From Nitrospira sp. (GTDB lineage Bacteria; Nitrospirota; Nitrospiria; Nitrospirales; Nitrospiraceae): DNA of 64,000 bases. Where the stretch lies: NCBI GenBank assembly GCA_005116745.1, contig SWDS01000010.1:236308-300307 (forward strand), given 5' to 3'. Both the position numbers and the translations under genes were made by a program. Shown here in pieces: positions 46,904 through 59,241 of the stretch (its first letter is position 1; each line of letters opens with the position of its first letter). The notes under the pieces are model-generated. The model ran no database searches. It had not been told where the DNA came from and was given only the letters and a program-made list of their open reading frames with translations.

Positions 46904-48103
46904 TCAGCCGATCACATTGTCGATGTGATCGCACACATGGCTGGCGAAGGGGAGCGAGCAGGTAAAGGCGGGAGACACGGCGTTGAGCACGTGCATGGAG
47001 CGGTTGTCGCCTTCCAGGACGAAATCCATTTCAAGCTTTTTTTTCGTGATATCGAGGAGCTGGGCTCGAATTCCTGGACGCCCCCATGTATGGTAGTTGC
47101 GCTCGGCCACGCCTTCGGCGAGTACCGAGGCAAGTGCCACCATCTTGCCCCGCGAGTATTTGGCAACCTCCTCCATCGCTAAGCGTCGGAAATCAAATCC
47201 AGCTCCGGTCAGTAACCCGATTCCTCGACTTGCAACTTCAACAAGTTCACCGAAATTGAAGTTGCCGAACCCCTCATAATTCTCTCGCCACAACGCTGGA
47301 ATGGCTGTTGGGCCGATCTTGGCTTTTCCGTCGGCCGTGATTGTGAAGTGGACACCCAGGAACGGATTCCTGAGATCTGGAACGGGATAAATATTGGTAC
47401 GAATCGCACCTGCTGGTTCATCGGAATAGAGATAGAGGCCTTTAAAAGGCAGGATGCGATACTTTTCTGAGAATCCATAGTCCATCGCAATTTTGTCGGC
47501 ATACAGGCCAGCGGCGTTCACGACGTAGCCGGCCTCAATGCTGTCGCGGTCGGTGTACACACTTGTGTTGTCTCGTCGTCGATAGGCTGTGTTGCACTGA
47601 ATTTGAATACCCTCCCGGAGTGCATCTTCCTGCATCGCGTTGACCACTTGAAGCGGACTTACCGTCGAGGTACGTGGCGAAAAGAGGGCGCGTTGGTAGG
47701 TCTTGACTCGTGGCTCAATGGACTTGGCTTCTGCTTCCGTGAGAGGCTGGAGTTCAATGCCGTTGACTTGTCCTCGACGGAATAATTCATCCAGCGATGG
47801 CAAATCGGCCGCATCCTTCGCGACGACGAGCTTGCCGCATTTATTGAGGGGGATGTGTTTGTCCTCGCAGTAGGCGGTCAGTCGTTCGTTCCCAAGACGA
47901 GTAAACTTCGCTTTCAGGCTGTCGGGTGAGTAGTAGAATCCCGCGTGCAGGACTCCGCTATTGCGTCCACTGGCATGGGCCCCGCAAGAAGGTTCCTTTT
48001 CAATTAACAGCACGCGGGCATCTGCCTGGCGTTTGCGAAGCTCACGCGCGATGCTGAGGCCGATGACTCCACCTCCGATGACGAGAAAATCACAGGTTTG
48101 CAT
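46904..48103 (-). CDS. lhgO: L-2-hydroxyglutarate oxidase
   Basis: A 399-residue FAD-dependent oxidoreductase of the LhgO family, oxidising L-2-hydroxyglutarate to 2-oxoglutarate and often giving electrons to the quinone pool. It starts CDFLVIGGGVIGLSIARELRK (FAD dinucleotide fold). It then has SGRNSGVLHAGFYYSPDSLKAKF and YRILPFKGLYL, and ends PFASHVCDHIDNVIG. The start and length are standard. It converges with the SAM hydrolase gene and runs on the same strand as bioA, 48 bases away. Confidence 0.93.
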   Translation of the reverse strand: MQTCDFLVIGGGVIGLSIARELRKRQADARVLLIEKEPSCGAHASGRNSGVLHAGFYYSPDSLKAKFTRLGNERLTAYCEDKHIPLNKCGKLVVAKDAADLPSLDELFRRGQVNGIELQPLTEAEAKSIEPRVKTYQRALFSPRTSTVSPLQVVNAMQEDALREGIQIQCNTAYRRRDNTSVYTDRDSIEAGYVVNAAGLYADKIAMDYGFSEKYRILPFKGLYLYSDEPAGAIRTNIYPVPDLRNPFLGVHFTITADGKAKIGPTAIPALWRENYEGFGNFNFGELVEVASRGIGLLTGAGFDFRRLAMEEVAKYSRGKMVALASVLAEGVAERNYHTWGRPGIRAQLLDITKKKLEMDFVLEGDNRSMHVLNAVSPAFTCSLPFASHVCDHIDNVIG

Positions 48104-48151
48104 AATGTGTCGTGGCTCTCTTGGCGATTGGGTGACGCATCTCAGTGAGAC

Positions 48152-49519
48152 TCAATCACTGTGCAGAGTCTCTATGGATTTCTTGATGATTTCTAGCATT
48201 TTCTTTAATTCTTCTGTTGTTGTCGAGAGGGGAGGTATGAGCACAAGTATGTTCCCGATAGGTCTTAAGATGAGTCCCTTCGATCGGGCGATGGCCGCCA
48301 CGTGATGACCAGTCTTGGCGCTGAGGGGGTACGGTGTTTTGGTTGTTGTGTCTTGGACCAGCTCGATCCCAACCATGAACCCACGCTGTCGGATGTCGCC
48401 GACATGAGGAATATCAGCAATCGGCTTCAGCCATTGGGTCAACATCTTGATCTTTGCGGACAGTCGGGACAGTGTTTTTTCCTGGCGGAACACTTGGAGA
48501 TTGGCCAGGGCCACGGCACAGCCCAGGGGATTTCCGGTAAAACTGTGCCCATGAAAGAAGGTCTTGAATTCGTCGTAGGTGCCTAAAAATCCTCGATAGA
48601 TTTCATCGGTTGTGAGGGTCGCCGCAAGCGGCATATACCCGCCGGTGAGTCCCTTGCTGATCGCCATCAGATCCGGTGTGATCCGTTCATGCTCGCACGC
48701 GAACATCTTGCCGGTTCGCCCGAAACCCGTTGCGACTTCATCGGTGATCAAGAGGACGTTGTATTTTGTGCAAAGTTCTCGGACTCGTTTCAGATACCCG
48801 GCCGGCTGGGGAATCATACCGGCAGCCGCTTGCATCAGCGGTTCGATGATGAACCCGGCTAGTTCGCGATGACGACGTTTCAAGATTTGTTCAATTGGGT
48901 CGATGCACGCGATCTTGCAGGAGGGGTAGGCGAGTTTGAGCGGGCAGCGGTAACAATAGGGTGGCTCTGCTGCCAGCGTTGGGAACAACAGCGGTTTGAA
49001 CCGAGAATGAAACAGCGCGATATTGCCGACGCTCACGGCTCCGATCGTATCCCCGTGATACGCCATCTTGAGATGGAGAAAGGTATTTTTGGGGCCGGCC
49101 TTCGGATGCCGTTGCTGCCAGTATTGGACAGCCATTTTGAGCGCGATCTCCACGGCGGTAGAACCGTTGTCCGAATAGAAGACGCGCGTGAGCCCCTTCG
49201 GTGCGATCCGGATCAAGTCGCGGGCCAGTTCAATAGCCGGTGGATTGGAGAGACCAAGGAACGTGCAGTGGGCGATGTTATCGAGTTGTTTCTTAATGGC
49301 TCGATCGAGGACAGGATGGCGATGCCCATGGACATTGACCCAAATGGATGAGGTGCCATCGAGATACCTCTTGCCCTCCGTATCAATGAGGTAGGAGCCC
49401 CGGCCACGCTCGATGATGAGCGGATCTTCCTGTTCCCATTCCTGCATCTGGGTAAACGGATGCCAGAGATAGCGGTGGTCCCAGTTCCTCAGCTGCTTCG
49501 TAGAAGGTGGTCGAGTCAT
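48152..49519 (-). CDS. bioA: Adenosylmethionine-8-amino-7-oxononanoate aminotransferase
   Basis: BioA makes DAPA in biotin synthesis, using SAM as amino donor and PLP as cofactor. The 455-residue protein has WHPFTQMQEWEQEDP near the start, TSSIWVNVHGHRHP, YSDNGSTAVEIALKMA, AYHGDTIGAVSVG and DEVATGFGRTGKMFACE. The PLP lysine is in DLMAISKGLTGGYMPL. Full length. It diverges from lepA, with an overlapping promoter pair between them. Other bio genes are not in the window. Confidence 0.95.
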   Translation of the reverse strand: MTRPPSTKQLRNWDHRYLWHPFTQMQEWEQEDPLIIERGRGSYLIDTEGKRYLDGTSSIWVNVHGHRHPVLDRAIKKQLDNIAHCTFLGLSNPPAIELARDLIRIAPKGLTRVFYSDNGSTAVEIALKMAVQYWQQRHPKAGPKNTFLHLKMAYHGDTIGAVSVGNIALFHSRFKPLLFPTLAAEPPYCYRCPLKLAYPSCKIACIDPIEQILKRRHRELAGFIIEPLMQAAAGMIPQPAGYLKRVRELCTKYNVLLITDEVATGFGRTGKMFACEHERITPDLMAISKGLTGGYMPLAATLTTDEIYRGFLGTYDEFKTFFHGHSFTGNPLGCAVALANLQVFRQEKTLSRLSAKIKMLTQWLKPIADIPHVGDIRQRGFMVGIELVQDTTTKTPYPLSAKTGHHVAAIARSKGLILRPIGNILVLIPPLSTTTEELKKMLEIIKKSIETLHSD

Positions 49520-49626
49520 GACTCCATGAATGCTCGTTCGTCAATCCTATGATCAGCCTGGACGATCTGTAATTGATTCTTGACGACTGCCGATGGACGA
49601 GGAAATGGCCTCGATGGCGGCGCGTG

Positions 49627-49655
49627 ATTATAGGTGGAGGCGATCTCTTTGACAA
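49627..49655 (-). promoter_or_regulatory. bioA promoter
   Basis: On the minus strand: TTGTCA (49650-49655), a 17-base spacer, then TATAAT (49627-49632). It matches the sigma70 consensus at 11 of 12 positions. Its -35 box overlaps the -35 box of the lepA promoter on the other strand. The mRNA leader of bioA would be about 100 bases. Confidence 0.7.
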
Positions 49656-49677
49656 CCCAGGAAGCAGTTACTATAAT
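49649..49677 (+). promoter_or_regulatory. lepA promoter (perfect consensus)
   Basis: TTGACA (49649-49654), a 17-base spacer, then TATAAT (49672-49677): all 12 positions match the sigma70 consensus with ideal spacing. The predicted start is near 49684, giving a leader of about 20 bases before the TTG at 49706. Confidence 0.85.
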
Positions 49678-49705
49678 GACCCATTTTTCACCAATGAGCT
49701 AGGAT

Positions 49706-51501
<1,796 letters not shown>

Positions 51502-51505
<4 letters not shown>

Positions 51506-52275
51506 GCCTCGATCAGAATCCGAGAAATGTGGATAAGTTGCCAGGTGCTCCGCGTGGGGGGGGAGATCAGGCCGCGCTCTCGGAGGCCAAACTCGCCGAC
51601 AACACGGACCAATCGGGGCGAAAGTCTCTTGTCCGGGAATATGCGGAAGCGATCATTGTGGCGATGCTCCTGGCATTTGCCATCCGCGTGTTCGTCGTGC
51701 AAGCATTTAAGATTCCATCAGGATCAATGATTCCGACCTTGCAGATCGGCGATCATATTTTGGTCAGTAAGCTCTCCTATGGCCTGCAGTGGCCGACGGA
51801 CTGTAAAGTGCTATGGAGTTTCCCACCGCTCAATTGCTACACGTCCGAAACGGTTGTGACGTTCGGCAAGCCGCAGCGGGGCGACATCATCGTATTTCGG
51901 TTTCCCGAGGATGAAGAGAAAGATTTCATCAAACGCATTGTCGGTCTGCCAGGGGATATTGTCCAACTGAAGAATAAGAGCGTCCTTGTAAACGGCCAGC
52001 CACTCGACGATAAAGCCTTTACGCAACGAATCGATCCCGGCGTCATTGATGGGACGATCAACCCCCGCGATAATTTTGGACCGGTGACGGTTCCGGATGG
52101 ATCGTATTTCGTGATGGGCGATAATCGCGACCAAAGTCTGGACAGCCGGTTTTGGGGCTATGTGCGCGAAGAAAAGATTCGTGGGAGAGCGTTCCGTATC
52201 TATTGGTCCTGGAATGGGCAGGGAAATTGGACGGAGTGGGTCAGATGGGAACGATTCGGAAAGGCGATTCAATAA
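51502..52275 (+). CDS. lepB: Signal peptidase I
   Basis: LepB cleaves signal peptides at the outer face of the inner membrane. The 257-residue protein has a hydrophilic start of about 45 residues and one membrane helix (about 47-66, [18 protein letters not shown]). The nucleophile is Ser75 in [10 protein letters not shown], and the general base is Lys144 in [12 protein letters not shown]. Box E is [14 protein letters not shown]. It overlaps lepA by 4 bases and the next gene by about 31 bases. Confidence 0.95.
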
Positions 52276-53312
52276 CAAAACGCAGCGTCTCTTCCCTTCC
52301 GAGTGCAGACTCGAATGGGAAGAGTGATGCGTTGTCGCCCAAGGTGCTCCGAGAGTATCTTCAGCGATTTCCGCAGGCATCGATTCTCGTTGTCGGCGAC
52401 CTCATTCTCGATCACTATGTGATGGGACGGGTCAGCCGGATTTCCCCAGAAGCTCCGGTTCCGGTAGTTCATGTTGAGTCGGAATCTCTGCGGCTTGGTG
52501 GGGCTGCGAATGTGTTCAACAATGTCTTGGCGCTTGGCGGAAAGGCCGATCTCTGCGGTGTGATTGGGTCGGATGAAAGCGGGCGTCTGTTGATGAAGGA
52601 GCTCGGCAACAAACGATCAAGCCGCGGGGGGGTGGTGATCGACCATGATCGCCCGACGACCAGAAAAAGTCGCGTGATCGCGCATAACCAGCAGATTGTA
52701 CGGTATGACATCGAGGGACGGAGCGAACTGAAAGTCGCGCTGCGGCAGAAGATTCTCCGGTATGTGGAGTCACGGATTCGAGAGTTGTCCTGTATCGTGG
52801 TGTCGGACTATGCCAAGGGAGTCGTGTCGCCGGCACTCATGTCCGACCTCATACGACTTGCTGCGTTGAGAAAAGTTCCGGTCATTGTCGATCCGAAGGT
52901 CGAACATTTCAGCTACTACAAAGGCGTCACCGTGCTGACGCCGAATCATCTTGAAGCGGCTCAAGCCTCTGGGTTGCACGGAGACAGTGACCAGACGATC
53001 GACGAAGCCGGCGCGATGATTCGGCAGCGTCTCGGATGTCAGTCCGTCTTGATTACACGCGGTGAAAAAGGCATGAGCTTGTATGAGCGCAACGGCGCGT
53101 CGTGGCATTTGCCGACGAAGGCTCGGCAGGTCTACGACGTCACCGGTGCCGGGGATACGGTCATCGGAACCTTGGCGCTGGCCCTGTCGGCTGGAGCCAG
53201 CATCAAGACCGGAGCGGTTATGGCGAATTATGCGGCAGGAATCGTGGTGGGTATGGTCGGCACCGCGACGGTCTTGCCGAAACAGTTGTCCGAGGCGTTT
53301 GGAGATGAATAA
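52245..53312 (+). CDS. hldA: Heptose 7-phosphate kinase (HldA-type)
   Basis: A 355-residue PfkB-family kinase of the RfaE/HldE domain I type, which phosphorylates heptose 7-phosphate for ADP-heptose. Landmarks are SILVVGDLILDHYVMGRVSRISPEAPVPVV, LGGAANVFNNV, TRKSRVIAHNQQIVRYD, VDPKVEHFSYYKGVTVLTPN and the catalytic TGAGDTVIGTLALAL. It has no nucleotidyltransferase domain, so the adenylyl step needs a separate HldC elsewhere. The start at 52245 overlaps lepB and is the least certain part. Confidence 0.9.
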   Translation: MGTIRKGDSITKRSVSSLPSADSNGKSDALSPKVLREYLQRFPQASILVVGDLILDHYVMGRVSRISPEAPVPVVHVESESLRLGGAANVFNNVLALGGKADLCGVIGSDESGRLLMKELGNKRSSRGGVVIDHDRPTTRKSRVIAHNQQIVRYDIEGRSELKVALRQKILRYVESRIRELSCIVVSDYAKGVVSPALMSDLIRLAALRKVPVIVDPKVEHFSYYKGVTVLTPNHLEAAQASGLHGDSDQTIDEAGAMIRQRLGCQSVLITRGEKGMSLYERNGASWHLPTKARQVYDVTGAGDTVIGTLALALSAGASIKTGAVMANYAAGIVVGMVGTATVLPKQLSEAFGDE

Positions 53313-54105
53313 GGGTTCACGGTCCGTCACCGTTGTGATTCCAGCTCGATATGGCTCGTCACGGTTCCCGGGCAAGCCGCTCGTCGAGCTGAATGGGAAG
53401 CCGATGATTCAACATGTCTATGAACAGGCTGTGGCCTGCCGTGCCGTTTCGAGCGTGTTAGTTGCGACCGATGATGAGCGCATCAAGCAAGCCGTCGAGG
53501 CCTTTGGTGGACGTGTGGTCCTTGTCGTCGGTGACTATAAGACCGGAACAGACCGCGTCGCGGCAGTGGCTCGCATGTTTGCGGGAGAGTACTTTTTGGA
53601 CTTACAGGGCGATGAGATTCCACTGAACCCAGAGTTGTTGACTGATCTTATTGAGCCGTTTCTTGAAAGCGGCGTCGGCATAGGGACGTTGAAGCGGGTC
53701 ATGGACTCTCTAGAGGATCTCCACAATTCCGCAGTGGTCAAAGTCGTGACGGACGCCAAAGGCGAGGCCCTGTACTTTTCCCGATCTCCGATCCCATTCG
53801 TCCGTGATGAGCCAGGAAGGCAGGTGATCGGAGGGCTCCACTACATCCATCTGGGCTTGTACATGTATACGAAGGAGACTTTACTGCGATTCGCGGCTCT
53901 GCCGTCCAGTCGTTTGGAGGACGCCGAAAAGCTTGAACAACTCCGTGCATTGGACCATGGGATTCGTATTCGGGTGTGGGAAACCAAACACGCCTCGTTG
54001 CGAGTTGACCGTCCTGAAGATGTGCCTGACGTCGCGGAACGCCTGCAGCAATACGAGGCGGTCAGGCGTGAGTTGCAGAACAGTGGGGTATTGTTTAAAC
54101 GATGA
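53305..54105 (+). CDS. kdsB: 3-deoxy-manno-octulosonate cytidylyltransferase
   Basis: KdsB activates KDO with CTP for LPS core synthesis. The 266-residue protein opens TVVIPARYGSSRFPGKPL, has VATDDERI and GDEIPLNPELL, and continues with YFSRSPIPFVRDE. HLGLYMYTKETLLRF and ETKHASLRVDRPEDVPDV lie near the end. It overlaps hldA by 8 bases and lies 49 bases before pyrG, whose product CTP it uses. Confidence 0.95.
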   Translation: MNKGSRSVTVVIPARYGSSRFPGKPLVELNGKPMIQHVYEQAVACRAVSSVLVATDDERIKQAVEAFGGRVVLVVGDYKTGTDRVAAVARMFAGEYFLDLQGDEIPLNPELLTDLIEPFLESGVGIGTLKRVMDSLEDLHNSAVVKVVTDAKGEALYFSRSPIPFVRDEPGRQVIGGLHYIHLGLYMYTKETLLRFAALPSSRLEDAEKLEQLRALDHGIRIRVWETKHASLRVDRPEDVPDVAERLQQYEAVRRELQNSGVLFKR

Positions 54106-54154
54106 GAAGTATATTCGAATTGGGGTGCTCTGACGTCCAACAGAGGGGACAACC

Positions 54155-55756
<1,602 letters not shown>

Positions 55757-55765
55757 TTGTTGGCT

Positions 55766-56593
55766 ATGGCACAACTCGTCGAAATCGGTTCGTTCAAGGT
55801 CGGCCAGGGACAGCGTCCGTTTCTCATTGCCGGGCCTTGTGTGATCGAGAGCGAGCAGCTCGTGATGGACACGGCCGGCCAGGTTGCGGACATTGCGAAG
55901 TCACTGGGAATTCCGTACATCTTCAAGTCATCATTCGATAAGGCCAACCGAACGTCCATTACTTCATTTCGTGGTCCTGGAATCGAGAAGGGCCTGGCGG
56001 TATTGAAGAAGGTAAAGGACCAATTCGCTCTGCCTGTCTTGACTGACGTGCATACGGAGGAGCAGGCGACTGAAGCGGGGAAGGTGGTGGATGTCCTTCA
56101 GATCCCAGCTTTTCTCTGTCGGCAGACGGATTTGCTGATTGCCGCTGCAAAAACAGGAAAAGTCGTGAACGTGAAGAAGGGGCAATTTCTCTCGCCGATC
56201 GAAATGGGCAATGCAGTCAAAAAAGTCGAAGAATGTGGAAGCCGTCGGCTTCTGCTCACTGAGCGTGGGTCGTCATTCGGCTACAACAATCTTGTTGTGG
56301 ATATGAGATCCTTTCCTCTTATGAGAACTTTTGGGTATCCTGTCGTCTTCGATGCGACGCACAGCGTTCAGCTGCCGGGTGGTGGTGGAACGAAATCCAG
56401 TGGCCAGCGGGAATTTGTCGAGCCGTTGGCGTGCGCCGCGGCCGGAGCGGGTGTCGATGGATTCTTCATGGAAGTCCATCCCAATCCAGACGAGGCGCTG
56501 TCTGATGGGCCCAATATGGTCCCATTACATCAACTCAAGTCCTTGCTGGAACGGGTTCTACGCATATGCGACGCGGCCAAGCCGAGAAGCTGA
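55766..56593 (+). CDS. kdsA: 3-deoxy-8-phosphooctulonate synthase
   Basis: KdsA condenses arabinose 5-phosphate and PEP to KDO 8-phosphate. The 275-residue protein shows [66 protein letters not shown] and [22 protein letters not shown]. An Asn occurs in [16 protein letters not shown], and an FLCRQ cysteine is where metal-dependent types carry their ligand. I use the ATG at 55766. A TTG three codons upstream is possible. Confidence 0.95.
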   Translation: MAQLVEIGSFKVGQGQRPFLIAGPCVIESEQLVMDTAGQVADIAKSLGIPYIFKSSFDKANRTSITSFRGPGIEKGLAVLKKVKDQFALPVLTDVHTEEQATEAGKVVDVLQIPAFLCRQTDLLIAAAKTGKVVNVKKGQFLSPIEMGNAVKKVEECGSRRLLLTERGSSFGYNNLVVDMRSFPLMRTFGYPVVFDATHSVQLPGGGGTKSSGQREFVEPLACAAAGAGVDGFFMEVHPNPDEALSDGPNMVPLHQLKSLLERVLRICDAAKPRS

Positions 56594-56676
56594 AACCTTC
56601 AGCGCGGCGCGGTCAATCTACGACGGTGAAGGCAGCTCATCCAGTCGCGAGGGTTGCGAAAAGGCGACGTGACACT

Positions 56677-57078
56677 ATGACAGTGAAGCCATCTGGCCGG
56701 GATTCGAAAATTTCGAAAATAGAAGAGAGTCTGGCCGACGGTCGGCGCGTGCTTGAAATTGAAGCGCGAGCCGTCCAATCGCTTGTGGACCGGTTGGATG
56801 CCAAGTTCGCAAAGGCGGTGCAGTTGCTTGTTCAGTGTAAGGGAAAGGTCGTCGTGTCGGGCATGGGGAAGTCCGGCTTGATCGGTCAAAAAATCGCCGC
56901 GACGCTTGCCAGCACCGGTACGTCGTCGTTTTTTTTGCATCCCGCCGAGGGCGTGCATGGAGATCTGGGCATGTTGGCGCGACGTGATGCGTTGGTCGCG
57001 ATTTCCAACAGCCCAGAGGGTACCAGAGAAACGGATCCCCGTAGCAAGCTACGGGGAATCACAAGTTCAAACGAATAA
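56677..57078 (+). pseudogene. kdsD: Truncated arabinose-5-phosphate isomerase (KdsD) gene
   Basis: The first roughly 110 residues match KdsD/KpsF: EARAVQSLVDRLDAKFAKAVQLL, then GKVVVSGMGKSGLIGQKIAATLASTGTSSFFLHPAEGVHGDLGM, then RRDALVAISNS. Similarity stops at ISNS, where the family continues GETEE. The frame then runs about 20 residues into a REP-like palindrome and stops. KdsD normally has about 325 residues with two CBS domains, all missing here. The SIS fold lacks part of its active site, so I call it a pseudogene. It follows kdsA as expected for the pathway. Confidence 0.85.
57036..57057. repeat. REP-like palindrome
   Basis: TCCCCGTAGC (57036-57045), spacer AA, then GCTACGGGGA (57048-57057): a perfect 10-base inverted repeat. 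Palindromes of this kind (CCCCGTAGC..GCTACGGGG) occur as dispersed REP-like elements in several genomes. It lies inside the frame after the broken end of kdsD. A second small hairpin, CCAACC-GT-GGTTGG, occurs at about 57100. Confidence 0.6.
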
Positions 57079-57194
57079 GTGAACAAATCAAATATAACCA
57101 ACCGTGGTTGGAGTGCAATTTCAGGAAAACCAATTACGTGAATCTGGGCTCGCTGCAAAACGTAATAACCCACCAATCCTATTTTCTTGCTTGA

Positions 57195-57518
57195 CTCCTC
57201 TTTTCACCGTTTCTTGGATTCAAAGGAGGCAAGGGGGTCGCCACTGCGCTTGGCTCTGTCCTCGGTGTTGCACCGCTGATCGGACCGTTGCTGCTGCTGG
57301 CCTGGATCGGAGCGGTGGCTCTCTGGCGCTACTCTTCCGGTGGTGCGCTCACTGCCTTTGGACTCTTTCCCGTCCTTGCTGCCTCTCTTCGACCGACGGC
57401 TCCCTTTGCGTTGTTCTCCGTGCTCGTGACCAGTCTCATTGTGATCAAGCACAAGGGAAATATTAAACGGTTGTGGAAGGGGACGGAGAGCAAGATGGGG
57501 CAAGGTCGTCCCGGTTGA
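57195..57518 (+). pseudogene. plsY: C-terminal fragment of PlsY acyltransferase gene
   Basis: From 57195 the frame reads LLFSPFLGFKGGKGVATALG and goes on with ALWRYSSGGALTAF, then IVIKHKGNIKRLWKGTESK, ending in TGA at 57516-57518. FKGGKGVATA, RYSS and HKxNIxRLxxGTExK are hallmark motifs of PlsY, the glycerol-3-phosphate acyltransferase. Only the last 105 or so of about 200 residues remain. An in-frame TGA at 57192-57194 precedes it, so there is no intact start. The downstream stretch 57519-57791 shows no gene. Confidence 0.85.
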
Positions 57519-57791
57519 TCCAAGTGCTCGCAGAACCCCCACGTCTGCCTATCAGTATTCCAGTGAAGGAGAACAACGTGGTCGCTCCATGCGCGCAGTT
57601 TTGGATTCAACCGGGCCACCCTTGTGAGAAGGGAGGGTGAAGCATCATTATTCGGCAGCCATAAGAGTATAGAAGCAGATGTTATTTGCCAAACAGGGAG
57701 AGTTAACCTCGGCAATGAGCTGCTGGCCAACAACAACCAAATCGCCGCTGTTGAACGGTCGGTTCGATCGCTTCGTTGAGCGACAAGAATC

Positions 57792-58334
57792 CTAAGGGTT
57801 CTGGAGTTCTCGCTGCAGCTCGCGGATTCTGGCGACCACTGCGCTATCTACTTGGGCTCCACTGACAGATGTGAACACTCGCTCAACCGAACTAAGACCT
57901 GATAGATCACGGATCATCTGCAACGCGCGCTGATACTCTCGCTGGAACTCTGAGATTGCAGCCTCGCGCTCCGTTGAGTCCTGGATATCAAGAATGTCCG
58001 GCGGGTCGAGCCAGAGCGCAGTGCAATGCAGACCAACTTCCTCGATATAGAGGCTGAGTCGATCCGACAATTCTGCTATTGCGAGGCCCGCGTGCATGAT
58101 TGCATCCTTGGCCTCCTTCCGTTTTGAAGGTGGTGCTTCAAGGGACGCGGAGAAGACTCTCCGAGCGTTGCCCATTGCGTGGAATAGAGCCTCAAACGCC
58201 TCGAGTCGCCTGCTGAAAATTGCCTGTGCGAAGGATTCCGCTCGGTTCCGCCGCCTGATAAATTCGTTCAACCCGACTCCGGTCAGTGCAGCGCTTGCCC
58301 CAATCAGTGGGCCGAGGAGTGAATCAAAGCTCAT
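57792..58334 (-). CDS. Hypothetical protein with N-terminal helix
   Basis: A 180-residue protein of unknown family. The N-terminus (SFDSLLGPLIGASAALTGVGLNEFI) could be a membrane helix or amphipathic segment. The rest is a long, mainly alpha-helical domain (AQAIFSRRLEAFEALFHAMGNARR, ELSDRLSLYIEEVGLHC). I prefer the ATG at 58334. A longer version from 58466 has an unconvincing N-terminus. It lies alone on the minus strand in a decay island. Confidence 0.6.
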   Translation of the reverse strand: MSFDSLLGPLIGASAALTGVGLNEFIRRRNRAESFAQAIFSRRLEAFEALFHAMGNARRVFSASLEAPPSKRKEAKDAIMHAGLAIAELSDRLSLYIEEVGLHCTALWLDPPDILDIQDSTEREAAISEFQREYQRALQMIRDLSGLSSVERVFTSVSGAQVDSAVVARIRELQRELQNP

Positions 58335-58664
58335 TGTAGCTCTCGGCCCTCGCCACCCAATTGTTGAGCATACTGACCAGCATAGTTCCGTTATTGCTGT
58401 GAATTGCCACCCTTGGACCAGCGCATCTACTGGACTGCGTGCGCGTTGTCCACCTCGATTCAACACGTTCGTGTCGATTATAGTCGTTCTAGCAAAAGAG
58501 CCGAGTCATTGTACTTTTTCTAATAGGGAATGAAAAGTACGAGTAAGAGGTATGTGGGAAAGCCGCTACTACTGTCTTGTGCCGAATGATGCCGAACTCA
58601 ACGTATCGGAATGTGCTATGGAAAACAATCGGGCGACGATGCTGACTTGTGCAGAGTAGCCTAG
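58335..58664. other. Intergenic stretch without a supported gene
   Basis: About 330 bases. Plus-strand and minus-strand open frames here are short, overlap known genes or have no binding site. I recognise no repeat, RNA gene or promoter. Confidence 0.35.
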
Positions 58665-58887
58665 TTAAGCAAGGAGATGCTCGCAATCTTCCCAGGTGAG
58701 GCCAAATGCGTGTACGTCGGCGACGCCGAGCTCGCCACAACCTCACGAATAGTCGGAGGATAGGCTGGGTCGAATTCGCCGTCCATCATTGCCGATTCGG
58801 CCCAGGCACCAGGTTGCCCAGCGACAATTCATGGTGCAGGTGGGTAGCAAGCTTTTCAGCAACGGTCTTACGTATGATGAGTACCAT
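58665..58887 (-). pseudogene. Frameshifted small gene of unknown function
   Basis: Reading the minus strand gives MVLIIRKTVAEKLATHLHHE and SLGNLV in one frame. WAESAMMDGEFDPAYPP and TIREVVA continue in a second, and LGVADVHAFGLTWEDCEHLL in a third, ending in TAA at 58665-58667. The three pieces join into one plausible protein of about 75 residues if two single-base shifts are undone. I recall similar small orphan proteins with GVADVRAFGLTWEDC but no function. Confidence 0.55.
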
Positions 58888-58914
58888 GGCCGTTAGACTT
58901 TGATGCCCTAAGTC

Positions 58915-59241
58915 TTACGCAGCGCGTCGTCGTTTGGCGCGCCCGCTCGAACGCGTTGTGAGACGCGATGATTTCTCCGTGAATCGGCCTGTCACGAACT
59001 TGTGTAGCACACTGGCAATGAGCGTTTGGTAAGGCACTCCTTCTTCGGCTGCACGGGTTTGGATATCCATCAAATCGGGTGAGGACAATCTCACGTTGAC
59101 ACTCCGGTTCTTGATGAACGTCGCCCGGGCCGCTTCTTTGAAGCGGTTGAGTTCGGCCTTTGAGGGAGCAACGGACTTAAACCGGCCTTTCTCATATTCT
59201 TTGGCAATTTGTTCTTCATACGATGGTCGACGTTTTTTCAT
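58915..59241 (-). CDS. Antitoxin-like protein (ribbon-helix-helix type)
   Basis: A 108-residue basic protein. The central part, NVRLSSPDLMDIQTRAAEEGVPYQTLIASVLHKFVTGR, matches the CopG/BrnA-like antitoxins that often accompany BrnT-like toxins. The ribbon (VNVRLSS) and two helices can be followed. The C-terminal end is a run of Arg/Lys (GRAKRRRAA). It starts directly after the stop of the toxin gene (TAA then ATG), so the order is toxin then antitoxin. It should bind DNA and repress the pair. Confidence 0.8.
   Translation of the reverse strand: MKKRRPSYEEQIAKEYEKGRFKSVAPSKAELNRFKEAARATFIKNRSVNVRLSSPDLMDIQTRAAEEGVPYQTLIASVLHKFVTGRFTEKSSRLTTRSSGRAKRRRAA

Noticed and set aside
49520-49640. BirA operator for bioA
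   Set aside because: No TTGTAAACC...GGTTTACAA-type dyad is present in the divergent region.
57036-57057. CRISPR repeat or intrinsic terminator
   Set aside because: The palindrome occurs once here, with no spacer array and no T-run. A REP-like element fits better.
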